This document shows, piece by piece, positions 13,346-25,904 of a stretch of 64,000 bases of DNA. The DNA lies in assembly GCF_051106095.1 (NCBI RefSeq), contig NC_135786.1, positions 200,195,001-200,259,000 of the forward strand, read 5' to 3'. A program made the translations under genes and the position numbers. This DNA comes from Pogona vitticeps. Its lineage: Eukaryota > Chordata > Lepidosauria > Squamata > Agamidae. The notes under the pieces were generated by a model that was not told the origin of the DNA, searched no databases, and saw only the letters and a list, made by a program, of their open reading frames with translations. How positions within the stretch are numbered: position 1 is the first letter of the stretch; every line of letters begins with the position of its first letter.

Positions 13346-13744
13346 TAATTGCTAACTACAGCTCTGTGGCTATGGGATGTTGTGAGCTATAGCCCTCCCC
13401 CACACTCCAAAAAAAAAGTAATGTTTCCCATTTCTGACCTAATGGTTTTCCAACCAGACCCTGACACCTCAACATGCTTTGCTGAACAAAAATCAACAGC
13501 ATCAGATGGTCCATGACTGTGTTGGCCAAGAGCAACTGTTTATTTCCCAACAGATAAAAACTCAGATCACAGCCTGTATGTATGAAAACTAGAGTATTCT
13601 ATCTATTATGATTCACGCAGAAATATCACCTTGGGCTGATCGTGCTTTCTCTCATTCTATCCTAGCCTATCTTGCAGAGTTATTGCGAGGGCAGAATGTG
13701 AGAGAATAAATTGATGCGCCACTTTTGACTCTTTGAAGAAAAGC

Positions 13745-14008
13745 TGAGCTGGTTGGATAGCTTAGTGATTTAGGCATTGGGCTGTGTGAAGCCAGAGGTT
13801 GGGAGTTTGATTCCCCACTGTGCCTCTCAGGTGAAGAGCTCTCCTGTGTGGCACACCCAGAAAAAGGGAATGGTAAACTACTTCTGAGTACTATCTACCT
13901 AGAAACCCCTGAAAAGGGTTTCCGTAAGTCAGAATTGCCATCATCATGGCACGACGACGACGACGACGGCGACGGCGACGGCGATGATGATGATGATGAT
14001 GATGATGA
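13745..14008 (+). mobile_element. tRNA-derived SINE with microsatellite tail
   Basis: The head GGATAGCTTAGTGATTTAGG has an A-box-like motif. The B-box-like region is GGGAGTTTGATTCCCC. The body reads GGTAAACTACTTCTGAGTA and AAGGGTTTCCGTAAGTCAG. The 3' tail has grown into a (GAC)/(GGC)/(GAT) trinucleotide array (13951-14008). Confidence 0.7.
13951..14008. repeat. Trinucleotide array (ACG)n-(GCG)-(ATG)n
   Basis: About 58 bp of near-perfect triplets at the 3' end of the SINE. The units shift from ACG through GGCGAC to GAT. Confidence 0.9.
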
Positions 14009-14351
14009 AAGGAAAGCTGGAGCGTTATTTTTTAAAAATTATCTTAAACCCACAGGGAAAAATCCAACAATAATAATTTGAAAGAGAATATTGATTATAC
14101 AGAGTTTAGAATACTGAATAAGTTACTTCATCTGTGAACACTGAAAATGCAATAACATCTATTTTACAAGTTGAAATGCAGACGGGGAACAGGAATTTTT
14201 ATCTGGAAAAAAAATACAAAGATTTGGAAGTTATTTTTCTGGATAACAACACTCAGAATCCCTCAAACAGCTGGGAATTCTGAGATCTGTAGTCAAGAAA
14301 ATTAGCTTTTCTCATTTTCAGTGGAAAACATTAATGTACCAGTTTAGCAGC

Positions 14352-14398
14352 AGTGTGTGTGTGTGTGTGTGTGTGCGCGCACGCGTGTGTGTATGTAT
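14352..14398. repeat. (GT)n with GCGCGC centre
   Basis: An alternating purine-pyrimidine tract about 45 bp long, in which (GT)n passes through GCGCGCACGCG back to GT. It is Z-DNA-prone by composition. Confidence 0.9.
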
Positions 14399-14735
14399 GC
14401 CTTTAAATTTTTCCCCTCTTAAGTAAACAGTACAGGCAAAGTGAAACCGTTTTTTCAGCTTCATCCAAGACCCAGATGGAAAACTGTGAAAGCTTAATTT
14501 TGAGGGCATTCAGGCTGACAGCTCCTCAAGTAGGAGGCTTAATCCAGCTTGTGTACGAGAGAACAGCATTTGTGCAGGGCCTTTACTAAGAATCCCAAAC
14601 TGCTTGCATCCATCCAGGAGGCTTGCTTCAACCTCTAAAAATAAAGAATGTGACAGTCATTTAACAAGAGACAGGGCAGGTTGTTGCTGTCTCTTTCAAA
14701 CAAGTAGAGTTTTAAGGCAGCCACCCATAGCCTGA

Positions 14736-14835
14736 TATCCTACAAATGCATTGGACTACGATTTCCAGAGGACCCCAGCCAGTCATGCTGGTGGGGACTG
14801 TACTTTGGTGCTTTTGGAGAACACCAGGTTAAGAG
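14736..14835. mobile_element. Decayed hAT-type MITE fragment
   Basis: GGACTACGATTTCCAGAGGA, then CCAGCCAGTCATGCTGG, then a GGGACTGTACT stretch, matches the palindromic middle of the lizard hAT MITEs seen intact at 56295. The ends are lost. Confidence 0.4.
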
Positions 14836-14879
14836 AAAACTCCTTTAAGGTATGCTAGGGAGCAGCTGGCAGACCCAGC

Positions 14880-15085
14880 ATATAAGCAAGGATGTAAATG
14901 CGAACTGGCTGGCTGCTACATCAGTGAGCTGATGCATTTGGTTGCAGAGCCAAGGATCAGAGCTTGTGTGGTCTTGGCAAGCTACAAGGTCCCAGAGCAT
15001 TACCAGAAGAAGGCAACAATAAACCATTTCTGAGTAGTCTACACCTTGAAAACCCTGCAACTGACCTGATGGCATGTAATGGTTA
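14880..15085 (+). mobile_element. tRNA-derived SINE, decayed
   Basis: GGTTGCAGAGCCAAGGATC, GAAGAAGGCAACAATAAACC, TTTCTGAGTAGTCTACACC and CTGACCTGATGGC correspond to the body of the SINE family at 13745 and 5391. The A box is degraded. Confidence 0.5.
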
Positions 15086-15257
15086 TATTCATTTATTTAC
15101 AGTCATGGGAAAAAGAAAGAGCACCCTCTCTGAATTCTATGGCTTTATTTATACCACACTGACAGCATGTATTCATTGAGATGAACTTTCCCTGATTTGA
15201 GAAGTATTAAGTAACCTAGTGAACGGTGATATGTAATTATACCATAATGATATACAT

Positions 15258-15339
15258 TTGTTGTTGCTTAGTCATTAAGTCGTGTCCGACTCTTCGTGAC
15301 CCCATGGACCAGAGCACGCCAGGCCCTCCTGTCTTCCAC
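15258..15339 (-). mobile_element. BovB (RTE) LINE, 82-bp 3' end with target duplication
   Basis: On the minus strand the copy ends GTCGGACACGACTTAATGAC followed by TAAGCAACAACAA, the 3' terminus of BovB. It is flanked by a perfect 12-bp duplication AATGATATACAT at 15246-15257 and 15340-15351, so both ends are exact. No coding sequence is present. Confidence 0.85.
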
Positions 15340-16167
15340 AATGATATACATAATTTACCAATCTATTTTTTGTAAATGTTTGATCTGGTATTATCAAATA
15401 AAACATTTAAAAAGTATTTGCGCAAGATGAAACACATGGTTTGGTTCAAGGTCAGTCCATTTCACACACAAAGTCTGAATGCACTCAATTTCTTCTGAGG
15501 GCAAGCGGTAGAGTGTGTACAGTACTTTTTTCTCAGCCTAATGAGCACACATAACTATCCAAATTCAGGGGCATCCCATGAGAAGGGGGATGTTCCATAC
15601 ATGCACTGAATGCACACAGAGACCATTCCTCCTGTTCACCAAATAAACCCCTGCTGCTGTACTGAAACCACTGTATCATTGGCTGCTAAAATAAACAGAA
15701 CACTCCAAAATAAATGCTTTTTTTCAGCCGGAGAGGAAATCCAGTAAGATAATAAGGCATTAGTTTCTCTCTCTCTCTTTCTGTGTATGTTTGTGGGTTT
15801 TATTCTGATAATCACCAGTGCAAGTATTTGCCTTGCAAAATCTGAACAAATCACCTCTTGGGGCATAGGACAGGCTGTTGATGTCTGTCAGGTTCACAAG
15901 GGAGAAAGTAATTGAAAGCCCATCACCTTAGGCATAATCTGCAGAGAGGGTCTTCAATAAATTATCATGGATTGGCAAATGACCAATCCTGAATAAACAA
16001 TTGACAATAAAAGCCAGAGTTATTTTGCTGAACAAAAAGGGAGAGATTTTCCTCTTTGTTGCTCAATGTCTTCTGAAGCTGATTGTTCCCAAGTCCTACC
16101 GCCTTCTCACCCACGACATGCTGTCAAGGTTTGTCAGAGTAGGCCACAGTCACAAACTATGCACTTA

Positions 16168-16507
16168 GTAATGTAAAGGTTCCCCTTGACATTTAGTCCA
16201 GTTGTGTCTGACTCTAGGGCGCGGTGCTCATCCCCGTCTCCAAGCCGTAGAGCCAGTGTTTGTCCGTAGACAGTTTCCGTGGTCACATGGCCAGTGCGAC
16301 TAGACATGGAATGCCGTTACCTTCCCACCATGGTGGTACCTATTTATCTACTCGCATTTTTACATGTGAACTGTTAGGTTGGCAGGAGCTGGGACAAGCG
16401 ACGGGAGCTCACTCCGTTGCGCGGATTTGATCTTACGACTGCAGGTCTTCCAACCTTGCAGCACAGAGGCTTCTGTGGCTTAACCCGCAGTGCCACCACG
16501 TCCTCAA
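16168..16507 (-). mobile_element. Sauria SINE, full-length or nearly so
   Basis: Read on the minus strand it starts GACGTGGTGGCACTGCGGG, followed by a tRNA-like head with a B-box region near AAGATCAAATCC. The body has CAAGTCGCACTGGCC-like motifs (decayed), and the tail has AGAGTCAGACACAACTGG, like the BovB 3' end that mobilises these SINEs. A perfect 10-bp duplication TATGCACTTA flanks it (16158-16167 and 16508-16517). Confidence 0.85.
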
Positions 16508-16984
16508 TATGCACTTAAAAACCGTAAAATTTAATTTTGAAAAATTTGACTACAAAGTTGTTGGTAAAGTTGTCAGATTCTACAAAGACTGAGTTCTGCT
16601 AACATTTCACTAGCCATACAATCTTGCCCATGTACTCATATTTAACCAGTTCAAATTGTTTGGATTTTATAAGACTATGAAGAAATACTAGCAAAGGTTT
16701 AAGGGGGAAAAACTGAGAAACAGGGGAGAAAGGAAACTCTCTCTGTTCTATGCTTTGCTGCCTAATCATGATTCTCTCAATATTTTCCAAGGAGTAGGTC
16801 AGGCAGAACATCAAAACATAGATTCAATTTGTGAAAATAAATTCATCTTGGTATAAAAAGCTAGTTTTAGTGTCAATATAGGCAGATCCAGGACTTGTAT
16901 GTTGAGCAAGGAAAAAGTTAAGTGTTAGACCATGATGGAGCATTATAGGAAAACCTACTTCTCAGAAGGTGTCTTACGACTTCA

Positions 16985-17155
16985 ACCTGTGTGTGTATGT
17001 GTTCTGTGCTGTAAAGTTCAAACTGACTTATAGTGACCCTAATAGGACTTTCAACGTAAGTGAGATATTTTCAAGGAATGGTTTTACCGGTCCACTCCCC
17101 CAGTCAGTTTCCATGGCCTAGTCTGCTACTGTATCCACTACACCACTCTGGGAAT
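16985..17155 (-). mobile_element. SINE-like fragment
   Basis: AAACTGACTTATAGTGACCC, TTTTCAAGGAATGGTTTTAC and GTATCCACTACACCACTCTG are typical of an antisense tRNA-derived SINE body and head. A related antisense copy lies at 37336. Confidence 0.45.
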
Positions 17156-17159
17156 CCTA

Positions 17160-19310
17160 CATATCAAAAAGTGGCAAATAAGGCAGTGTTACTCATCCGA
17201 GTTTAAAAAGGAGTCCATTCAGGCATCATTACAGGAAATGGCACAGTAATAGCACCTCTCAGAAATGAGTGATTAAAGCAAAATATTCTTCCACCTCCAC
17301 ATGCAAGACATAAACCATCACCCTCTACATAAAATTCAGTGTTGTGCCTGGCCTCTCTGAGTCATCCTTTGCTATACGTAAGTGTCTTCTGTTATACATC
17401 TGTTGCGGTGCAAGAAATTTTCTACACTTTTATGAGCTGACTCAGTATTTGTACTTCTGTCTCACTGCGGTGCTGAAAACATCCCTAGCTGCACCACTCT
17501 GTAATTGGTATCAAAATATTTGATAGCAGCATCAACAACACCCACAACTTTCCTCTGTGCCTTCTGGCAGTATGGAACACGAGTTTCTCCTTGCACTTTT
17601 TGGGGTGGTATTGGCTTGCTTTACTTTGCAGAATGACAGAGAAACAGAACAAGGACTGTACAGTTTCTCAGTGCCTAATAGACTAATAGTTTCATTAGGC
17701 ACCTTGTTTTTTTCCCCAAAAGGGGTGAGTGTTATAAGAAGGCTGTGAGGAGCCATGGGGCCCACGGAAAGGCAACTGTATGTCTAGTGAGACATATATA
17801 TATGAGAAATAGAAATATACATTATGAGGCCCCAAAAGTGCCATTTTAGGGGATAAAGTATGTGTGTTCATCAGAAGAGAAGGGGGGTTGCACAATGGGT
17901 TAACATGGTGCCTTTATTGGTAGCCTTTTCTCAACAACAGTTCAGGTGCATATCACTTGAAGAATCTCTCTTTTTCATTGAATCAGTTGCCCTTCCAGAT
18001 GCTTTTATAAGATCAGAATGGCTAGTGCACATCCTGTGGGCCACATGCAGCTCTCACCAACATTTGGGGGGGGCTTCATGGCATCTGTATGGAACTGATG
18101 TTGGGTGCCATCAACCACACTTACCAGGACTACGGTGCCTTTCTCCTAAGATACTCTGCCCTTTAGCTTTTCCCCTTCAAATTCCAAAGAGCGAACAATG
18201 AGCACAAGAGATTCTTAGTGAGTGAAAATGAGGAAATATAAAATTGAGGATAAATATCTCTTCATTGCCGAAAAAGAGCCAGTCTGCAAGTATTTACTAT
18301 GAAAATGAGCATTGTTCCTCCCTGTTTCCATCCCAGTCACCTGTATTAATATGTGTACTTAACTCTGGAACAAATGTTACTCACTGCTCTTCTCCCATCC
18401 TTCAGGTGGGCTGTAGGTTGCTTGTTTACCTAACTTGTTTATCCACACAAACATGTCTTTAGCATTTTATACCCTTCACTCCCAGCATGCTTTAATACTG
18501 TGAAAACAGCTGAGGGAGGGTGAAAGGTCATGACTGATGAAAGACTGAACCAACCTGCACCATACAAGTCCAGTTTTGTGACTTACAGGACAAGCCAACC
18601 AGCAGTGTGCAAATTTAGCTAATGCCTCAAAGGAGAACATGTTCTCCTGAACCCATTCAGAGAAAAAAATGCACCATGAATGTCAGACACGCAGAAAAGG
18701 TGCGTACTGCTCTGACATCCTGAAACAACTAGAAACACATGAAAAGCACAACTGTAGATTGAGTAACTAACTTCTGTGTCTTTCTGCTGGAAAGAGTGAC
18801 AAGCAGCCAATAGGACACTTTCAGGGTACAGCTAGCTTTTTTTCTGGCAGGTGTGTGTTCATAAACCCTTGTTTGCCCCAGAATGGGGGAGCAATGGGTC
18901 AGCCACCTGCAGGTAGGTTAAATGCAAGGAAATCTTAGGCCATGATTCTCACTTGCCCATCCGACTTCCAGCTGTTTTCCCTATAGGAAAAACATCTTCG
19001 TACATTTGCAAAGAGAAAATAAACAATACTCACTTTCTTCTGTGGTTTGATCGCTCTACGTGGCATTTGGAATGGAACTATATCCTCATTAATTTCATTC
19101 AAGCTGCATCAGATGGATTCACATTCTAGTCCAATATATCTTATTAATGCCATCTGGATATGTTGCATAAAACACTGAAGGCATTCTGGACAAGGAGTGG
19201 ACTGCTTTGGTGAACTGTACTGCATCTACCCCAGTGCCAAACATCCAAATAAATGTGAGGTGGCATTCACTCTAGGAGCACCTACTAAGTAGTAAACCAA
19301 CTTTGCCAAC
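17160..19310. other. Intergenic sequence, nothing recognised
   Basis: No convincing exon, and only short uncharacterised open frames. Possible old MITE debris is seen around 18030-18130. Confidence 0.4.
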
Positions 19311-19314
19311 ACAC

Positions 19315-20494
19315 AAATAAATAAATAAATAAATAGACCTTTATTGCCATTTGATTACATTAAAGAGAAATAAACAAGTTGCTAGGTAGAGAATATAAGG
19401 GACAGGTTAGAACTAAAATTGGGAGGGATGGGGGTTGTGGTTGCTCATAAGAATGGTTAACAGAAATTCCGCGACGAGATTGGTAGTGGTTGAAAGGGAA
19501 TCACTAAGGAGGATTGGGAGGGGATCAGAGAGGGAGGGAGGGAGGGTTTGGAGAAAGGAGTTTAGTAGGGAAGATCTAAGGGCGGAGTGAGATGGGCAAC
19601 GAAGTAGGATGTGGGCTACTGTGTCTGGTTCGCGAAGGCAAAATGCACATAGTCTATTTGGACGGGGGATGTTGAAGTATCTACCAAGATGATAGGCAGA
19701 TGGGAAGATGTTTAAACGAGCGAGGAGGAAGGCCCTCCTTTTCCTTGGGTCTGTCAGGTGAAAGAGGTAACTGGCTGGGTGGCCCAGTAGGGGGGGGGGA
19801 GCCCGAAATAGGATGGTGAACAAGTGGGATTGAGGTTTGATAAGAGGGTACGGGTTTCTTGTTCCAGTAATTTAGACTTAATAATAAGGTGGGCTTTAGG
19901 AAGGTCGAGGTCAGCCAGGATTTCAGGGGATAGGTCAAGGGTAAAAAGCTTGGCATCTACTAGTTTAAACCAGTTGGGTATGTGAGAGTCATGGATAAGG
20001 TCGTATAAAATGGAAGTTGGGTGAGAATTGAGATGGAGTTTCAACCAAAATTTGAAGGTGGAAATCCAAGCGAGGGTGGAGGGAAGATGGATACCTAGTT
20101 CTAATGAAATCGTGGATAGTCTAATTAGTTTGGGAATCCTCAGAATCTTAAGGAGGAATTTAGAGATTGAGCAGTCCAGTTCGGAATTGGCAGCTTCGAT
20201 CCAAACAGGTGCTCCGTACAGTAGTTGAGGAATAGATTTGAGTTTAAATGCCTGAAGAGCAGCAGGAATGAACTGGTTGCCTTTGTTAAAGAAAAATCTG
20301 GCTATGGCATTTTGAGATAGAAGAGCTGAAGATATGGCAGATTTGCGGTGGAGTAACCAAGAATGACGGTAGTGAAATGTAACTCCGAGGTACTTGAAGG
20401 ATGATACTTGCTGAAAGCTAAGGTCTTGTATTTTCCATAGGGACGGGGTCCACACAAATATGTCTGATGCACTCATCTTCTCACGTAAACCCAT
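19315..20494 (-). mobile_element. Non-LTR LINE 3' part, I/Vingi-like clade (tentative)
   Basis: An open frame of 246 codons (20494-19754) encodes a post-palm reverse transcriptase region: SSFKYLGVTFHYRHSWLLHR, PQLLYGAPVWIEAANSELD, KFLLKILRIPK. It continues in another frame (19823-19413) through DPRKRRAFLLARLNIFPSAY and a CAFCLREPDTVAHILLRCPS zinc-knuckle-like motif to the stop. The frame change falls in a long C run (about 19789-19799). The tail is AATGGCAATAAAGGTC then (TATT)n. This C-terminus is unlike L2 or CR1 and fits I-superfamily or Vingi elements. The clade call is from memory. The 5' end is truncated. Confidence 0.6.
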
Positions 20495-20884
20495 TCTTCT
20501 GGAATGCTATAGTTTTGATGCTCATGGGCTGTAGTTTATGATAGTGACTAATTTATATAAAAAGTAGTTTGACAGAGAACACAATGACTGCAACTCCCAC
20601 ATTCCCCTCCCTCTGGTTATGTTGATACGAGTTAATGGGAGCTGCAGTTTAACAACTTAAATTCTCAATACCTGGTGCAGAAAGTCTTACATCTTTTAAA
20701 AGTGGCAGGACCGATTGCTTTCAGTTCCACAAATCTAAGGCCAGATTCAGATGATATGGTCAAGCTCTTCTACCAATTCACATTCCTCTCTACATAAAAA
20801 CTATATTTATTTGTTATCTATATATCCCACTGAATTGAAGATAGCATATTTGAAAGGTCTTTTTTGAGGATAAATATTTCATCC

Positions 20885-21075
20885 CCTACAGCCTGAATTC
20901 CTTCCAAATTAAAAAAAGCAGCTGAGGCCAAATTTCCCCAAATTTGGCACAAAGCAAGCGCAGTCTGTCTGCTACATGTGTACCAAATTTGGTGCTGATC
21001 TGAAGTCCAGTTTCAAAGTTACAATTTTTGTTTGGGTTGCTCCTATTTTTTGAATTACCTTGCAGAATGATGTGC
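20885..21075 (-). repeat. Unclassified repeat-like segment
   Basis: The minus strand contains TCAGCACCAAATTTGGTACA and GCCAAATTTGGGG, a self-complementary AAATTTGG motif seen in several reptile repeat tails. No family was assigned. Confidence 0.3.
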
Positions 21076-21181
21076 TCAGCCAGCACAATAGCTATATAGA
21101 ATTGTATTATATTGCATTGTAATTTTTTACTTAGCCTTCTCCCTTGTTTTGTCTTGTCAATTATTATTTTCCCAATCAAAA

Positions 21182-21204
21182 CCATTTATTTATTTATTTA
21201 TTTG
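21182..21204. repeat. (ATTT)n run
   Basis: Short tetranucleotide array. It may be the tail of an unrecognised retroelement. Confidence 0.8.
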
Positions 21205-22011
21205 ACAATTTATATCTTTGCTCTGATCCTTTATCTGCATTTTGAAATAATTCATTCCACTTTCCCAGTGCTATTCCTAGCACATTTGCTATGCACAATA
21301 ATCAGTCTACTACACCTGTACTCTTACATCTCCTACATAAACATTAATCTCACAGAAGGTAAGATTGTAACTGTGCAGCACCGTCAGACTTACCATATAA
21401 TATGGCAAGCTCACTGTTCAATTATCTCTTTATTTGTCAAAATGTGTACTATTTATTGTCAGCTCTGCTGCTTGGTGAAATGTCAAAGCTCATTGAAACA
21501 TTTTAGTGAGTACCAAATACTCAGTCTAGAGAAGAAATAAGAATTTTGGCTCTTTTTCCCTTTGGAAGCCCAATATTCCAGAAAGCCAGAAAAAAACTTT
21601 TTTCTTTCTGGCTTCTTCCAGATGGACTGTTTCTAGATTCATCAGTGAAAAGATACAGCAATTCTGTCTTTTCCTTCTTTATTGATGTATATGTATGTGT
21701 GGTGTTTTTTTTTAAAAAAGGAACAGAAGATGGAGTGAGGAAAAACAGGAAGTTTACAAGTAGAGAATATAAAATCATATGGACAAATAGGGTTTAGACA
21801 GTTTAGAATCAGTCATTGGTCAATGGGCACCTACCAGTAAAAATCTAACTTTTACAATATCAGATTTGAATATAGATCTTCGTAGCCTTGAAAAATAAAG
21901 AGGAGATGAAAACCCATGTTAATTAGGATTTCCCTTTCTAATTGTACAGTTTGTTTATATAGTCTCAGATGCGTGTATGTATTTTGGCAAATCCAATACT
22001 CCAAATGAACT

Positions 22012-22163
22012 TATGGTTAGCTCAGTGGTTTAGGCATTTGGCTGCAGAGCCAGAGGTTTGGAATTTGACTCCCCACTGGTGCCTTCTTGACAAATAAAGG
22101 GTTGGACTCGATGAGCTAGGGTCCCATCCAGCCTTCCAGCTCTGCAGTTCTATGTTTATTACA
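22012..22163 (+). mobile_element. tRNA-derived SINE, short-body subfamily
   Basis: TTAGCTCAGTGGTTTAGGCA (A box) and GGTTTGGAATTTGACTCCCC (B box region) lead to a different body: GGGTTGGACTCGATGAGCTA and GGTCCCATCCAGCCTTCCAG, then CTCTGCAGTTCTATG. It shares the head but not the body of the 13745-type SINEs. Confidence 0.75.
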
Positions 22164-25100
22164 AACTTCTCAGAAAAATATTGAAATGGTACGCTATTGT
22201 AGGTCTCCAAATACAAGTAACATCCACAGGATAGACTCCGCTGATCAGCAAATAATCCTTTATATGCAAACTAGCAAATATAGTAGGAAAGAAAAGGCCT
22301 TCCCAGCCAACTGATTACTGATTCTTCTTGATGGGTAGCTAATAATAAAGATTATATACCATCATACCACTTTGAACGCCACTTATCTTGCCTGATATTT
22401 TGACATTTAGAAATGATTTGCCGTTTTCAAAATTGCTTTTATGTAATGTATGTATTATTTTACAACATTTTAACTAGATTTATTTTATATTATTAATGTT
22501 TTTTTTATAATAATCACTTTGTGGGTATTTGTCCAAAGGAAAAATTGCAAATTGTCAGATATGAATGGAACGTCTATGGTCAGAAGTTCTGTACATTTGA
22601 TTGTCAGCTGTTGTGAACGAGCAATAACCCTCATGCCCTGCTTACAAGCCTCCCAAGGGGACCTCGTTCACCCTTACTGAATTCAGAATGCCTGGCTAGG
22701 CAGATACATACTGTGAGCTAGCAAGGCAATTCTGATGTTCCAAATATTAGGTGATATCCAGGTCGTTCTGCTTCTAAGTAAAGCATAAAGGCATGAAAGG
22801 AAAAAAGAGTAACTAGGGAGTTCCAGGGGATGGATTTGCTTTCCTTTCAAACTAATCTTGCACTACTGGAGTTTGAAACAAGATAAGTGATAGTCAGTAA
22901 ACAGAATTATTATATCAAAAACTTGTGAAGAAATAATGTACAAAAGAGACAGAAAACATCTGTGGCATCCATCAAAACTTGTAGGCAACAGAACCATAAG
23001 ACAGACAAACAATAGTTCTTTGCACCATGCACAAAATAAGCAGTAGGATGTATTGGATGTTCTGTTTTTTAAAGACTGGGGAGATCATAGCTACTACTAA
23101 TGAAATCCAAACATGCTCCAGGCTTCTGACTTGTCCTGTGGTACCTTTCTGGCTAGAGGATGGAGGCAGTTGGCCCAACTCAGCATGGTAGTTTAACCAC
23201 GCTGAGCTGGCCAAATAGCCTTGTCTAGTCAGCTGAAAAGCTATAGCCCTGACCCAGTACTTGATAACTAGGAAGACAGGCAAAATAGTTTGGTGGGGGA
23301 GGGAAATCTGGAATCTTACATGATGCAAGACATTTCATTAAAACAACCATTTATACAAATGGCACATTACAGTGCTAAACTTGAAATTTTACAAATCACA
23401 AAATTAATAATATTGAAGCAAAGAAATCAAAGACAACAAAATCTGGTCTTGGTATCTTTTGAGGCTGAGTCAGGATTGAGTCACTAAGTAACTGCAGTGA
23501 GATCGGGGGAGGGGGGAAGGCTATCAAAAAATAGCAGATGGAACTAAAAAGCTCAGCGCCTTTTCCATTTCAAGCTGGCTGTCCTTGCCACATAGAAAAG
23601 AACTGAATTAACATTACTAACGGTGCCTTGCAAATGTATCAATGATACATTTGAAATTACATGAAATGATCCACAGGTCTTAAAAATGCCCACACTTCTC
23701 CTATACTCATATCTGCTGCTCAAAACCAGGTTTTCAGTCAAAAGCCCTAATGTGCCACCTTTAACTCATCACATGGTTATCTTTCATCCTTCTTTTCAAT
23801 TCATGTTGTGGTAACATTTTTATCAGGATAAGTAGCACTTTTACCAAGAAGTGAACCAAAAAAAAAAGGTAAAGAAGTCTGTGCAAGCTTCTGAAAAAGG
23901 CAATCTCATCATCAAGGGGTTCCACAGTGCCATTTTTAAGTTTGTAAGTTGATGAGGAAACAAAAGCCTGACTTGGTTCCTCTGCTTTTTCCTTGACTTC
24001 ATTTGTGGAAATCAGAAGGCAAAACAGTCAGAACCATTGAATGTTGTTTGTAGACACAGCTGCTATTAAAGACACCATGAGAGTTAGTAATCACTAAGTC
24101 TAGAGATTCAGGGACAAAGATTGAAGACAGACAAGATTTAGAACATGCCAGGGTTCATCAGTGCATATTTCAGGATTAGTTTAGAGAGCAGAAGAATATT
24201 AGGTCTGATTACTTGCTTCCATCATATAAAGATTTGTATCTAGTCTTTTTTTAGGGCTCAGCCATCATTTAGGGCCACCTGCAGCAATTAAATCATAATT
24301 ATATCTTGTATTTAAACACAAAAACCAGTCAAAAGGTCCCAAACACATACAAATACCTCCCGCCCATCCCTTTTCAAACCAAGAAGTTTGTGTTGTTCTG
24401 ATATGTATTTCAGCCCATAGGACAATTAATCCTTTGCAAAAATAATTACCTGCATGTGTACCCAGATTTACACAGGAACACACCTTAACAGTAATCACAT
24501 GTGGTCTAAAACAGGGAGAGGATTGCCTCTTTCAGAAATATTTGGTGGAGTTCAGGGCAGCATTTTAGAAGCTGACCTCAGAAGGACCCCCCACCCCCAA
24601 TATAGCTGCTTTCAGGAACAGGGAACTCTCAACCTTCTACATGTTGAAAAACAACTACTCCCCACATGCCTCGTGGTTGCCAGACTCCTTGGGGCTGGAG
24701 TCCAAGCACATCTGGCAAGCAGAGATGTGTCCAAGCCCTCAGTTAAGATGATGCCCCAGACGTTAAATCTCATTACAAAATAATAATAATAATAATAATT
24801 TAAAAATTACATCTGGGCAAGGATCTACTAGGTTATCTAGTGTATGGCCTCACTCAGAAAGAAATCAAAGTAGTGCAAGAACACAATTTGATCTGGCACA
24901 AGTACCATTCATTTAAATGGAAACTACACAGGAGTGGATCTCAAGAACTTCTTTCCTCCCCCCCCCCGCATCTGCTCGGTTCACAGGTATTATAACATTT
25001 TTAATAGCACCTAAATTCAAAATGTGCGATATTCAAATGTTTTGCTTACTTTCCAAATTATTTGCTGACACAGATTTCTGTTATGACATCTTGAGATCAA

Positions 25101-25551
25101 TGATTTTTGTTTTAGACAATGCATTTACTAATAAACATTGGCTACTATTTTCACATTAGTGATGTTTATTACGCATGTCAAAGAAGGATCAGAGCTCAAA
25201 CCAATTAAATTGCACATTTTGTGTGTGTACTTGTCACCTCAAGGACGTAGGAAAAAAATAAAATCCAAGAACAAAGTATTTTGCACTTAATCTTTAAGGG
25301 AACATCTGATGATATTGTGACATATTAACATGGCTGCTTCTCTCATATTCTAATACTTTTAAAAATGAAGAATCTTCTAGTGTACCTTAAAAAATAGGTG
25401 GTCTTTCAATTTAGACTCATGCTGGCATTTATCTACTTACTGCAAAGTACCAGCATAAATGATCATTCTTCCAAAGACAAAACTACAGTGTAATTCTGTA
25501 ACTGGTTATCTACCTCTAAGAGAATGACATTTACACAATAACATCTCTATG

Positions 25552-25565
25552 GTGCCATCTAGTGT
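25552..25565 (-). promoter_or_regulatory. CTCF-like motif
   Basis: The minus strand ACACTAGATGGCAC fits CCASYAGRKGGCRS at 13 of 14 positions. About one such match is expected by chance in a window this long, so this is only a candidate. Confidence 0.25.
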
Positions 25566-25904
25566 ATATTCAAGAAGACAACAGGTATGAATTTTCATGA
25601 CTAAACAAGGTAAAAGTAAAACCCGAAATGCTGTTTTGTTTTTAATTAAAGATGTACAGAATTCTCAGGCTTTCTTCATAGAGAAAATCAGTTGTGAAAC
25701 CTTAATTTGCATCTGTGACAATCTAACAATTTTTTAATTAAACATTCACTGAATACATTTTTATTTATTCATATAATGATTATGAATTTAAAATAATAAA
25801 TATTGCATTTGTAAAGCTACAGTGAGAAAAAAAACATTATGCAATATGATGTACACTTTATTTTACAAAGAACTGTCAAGCTATTTGCTGCACATTTGCA
25901 TCAA

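Noticed and set aside
18526-18560. CTGATGA as a hammerhead core
   Set aside because: No GAAA at a suitable distance and no pairing arms.
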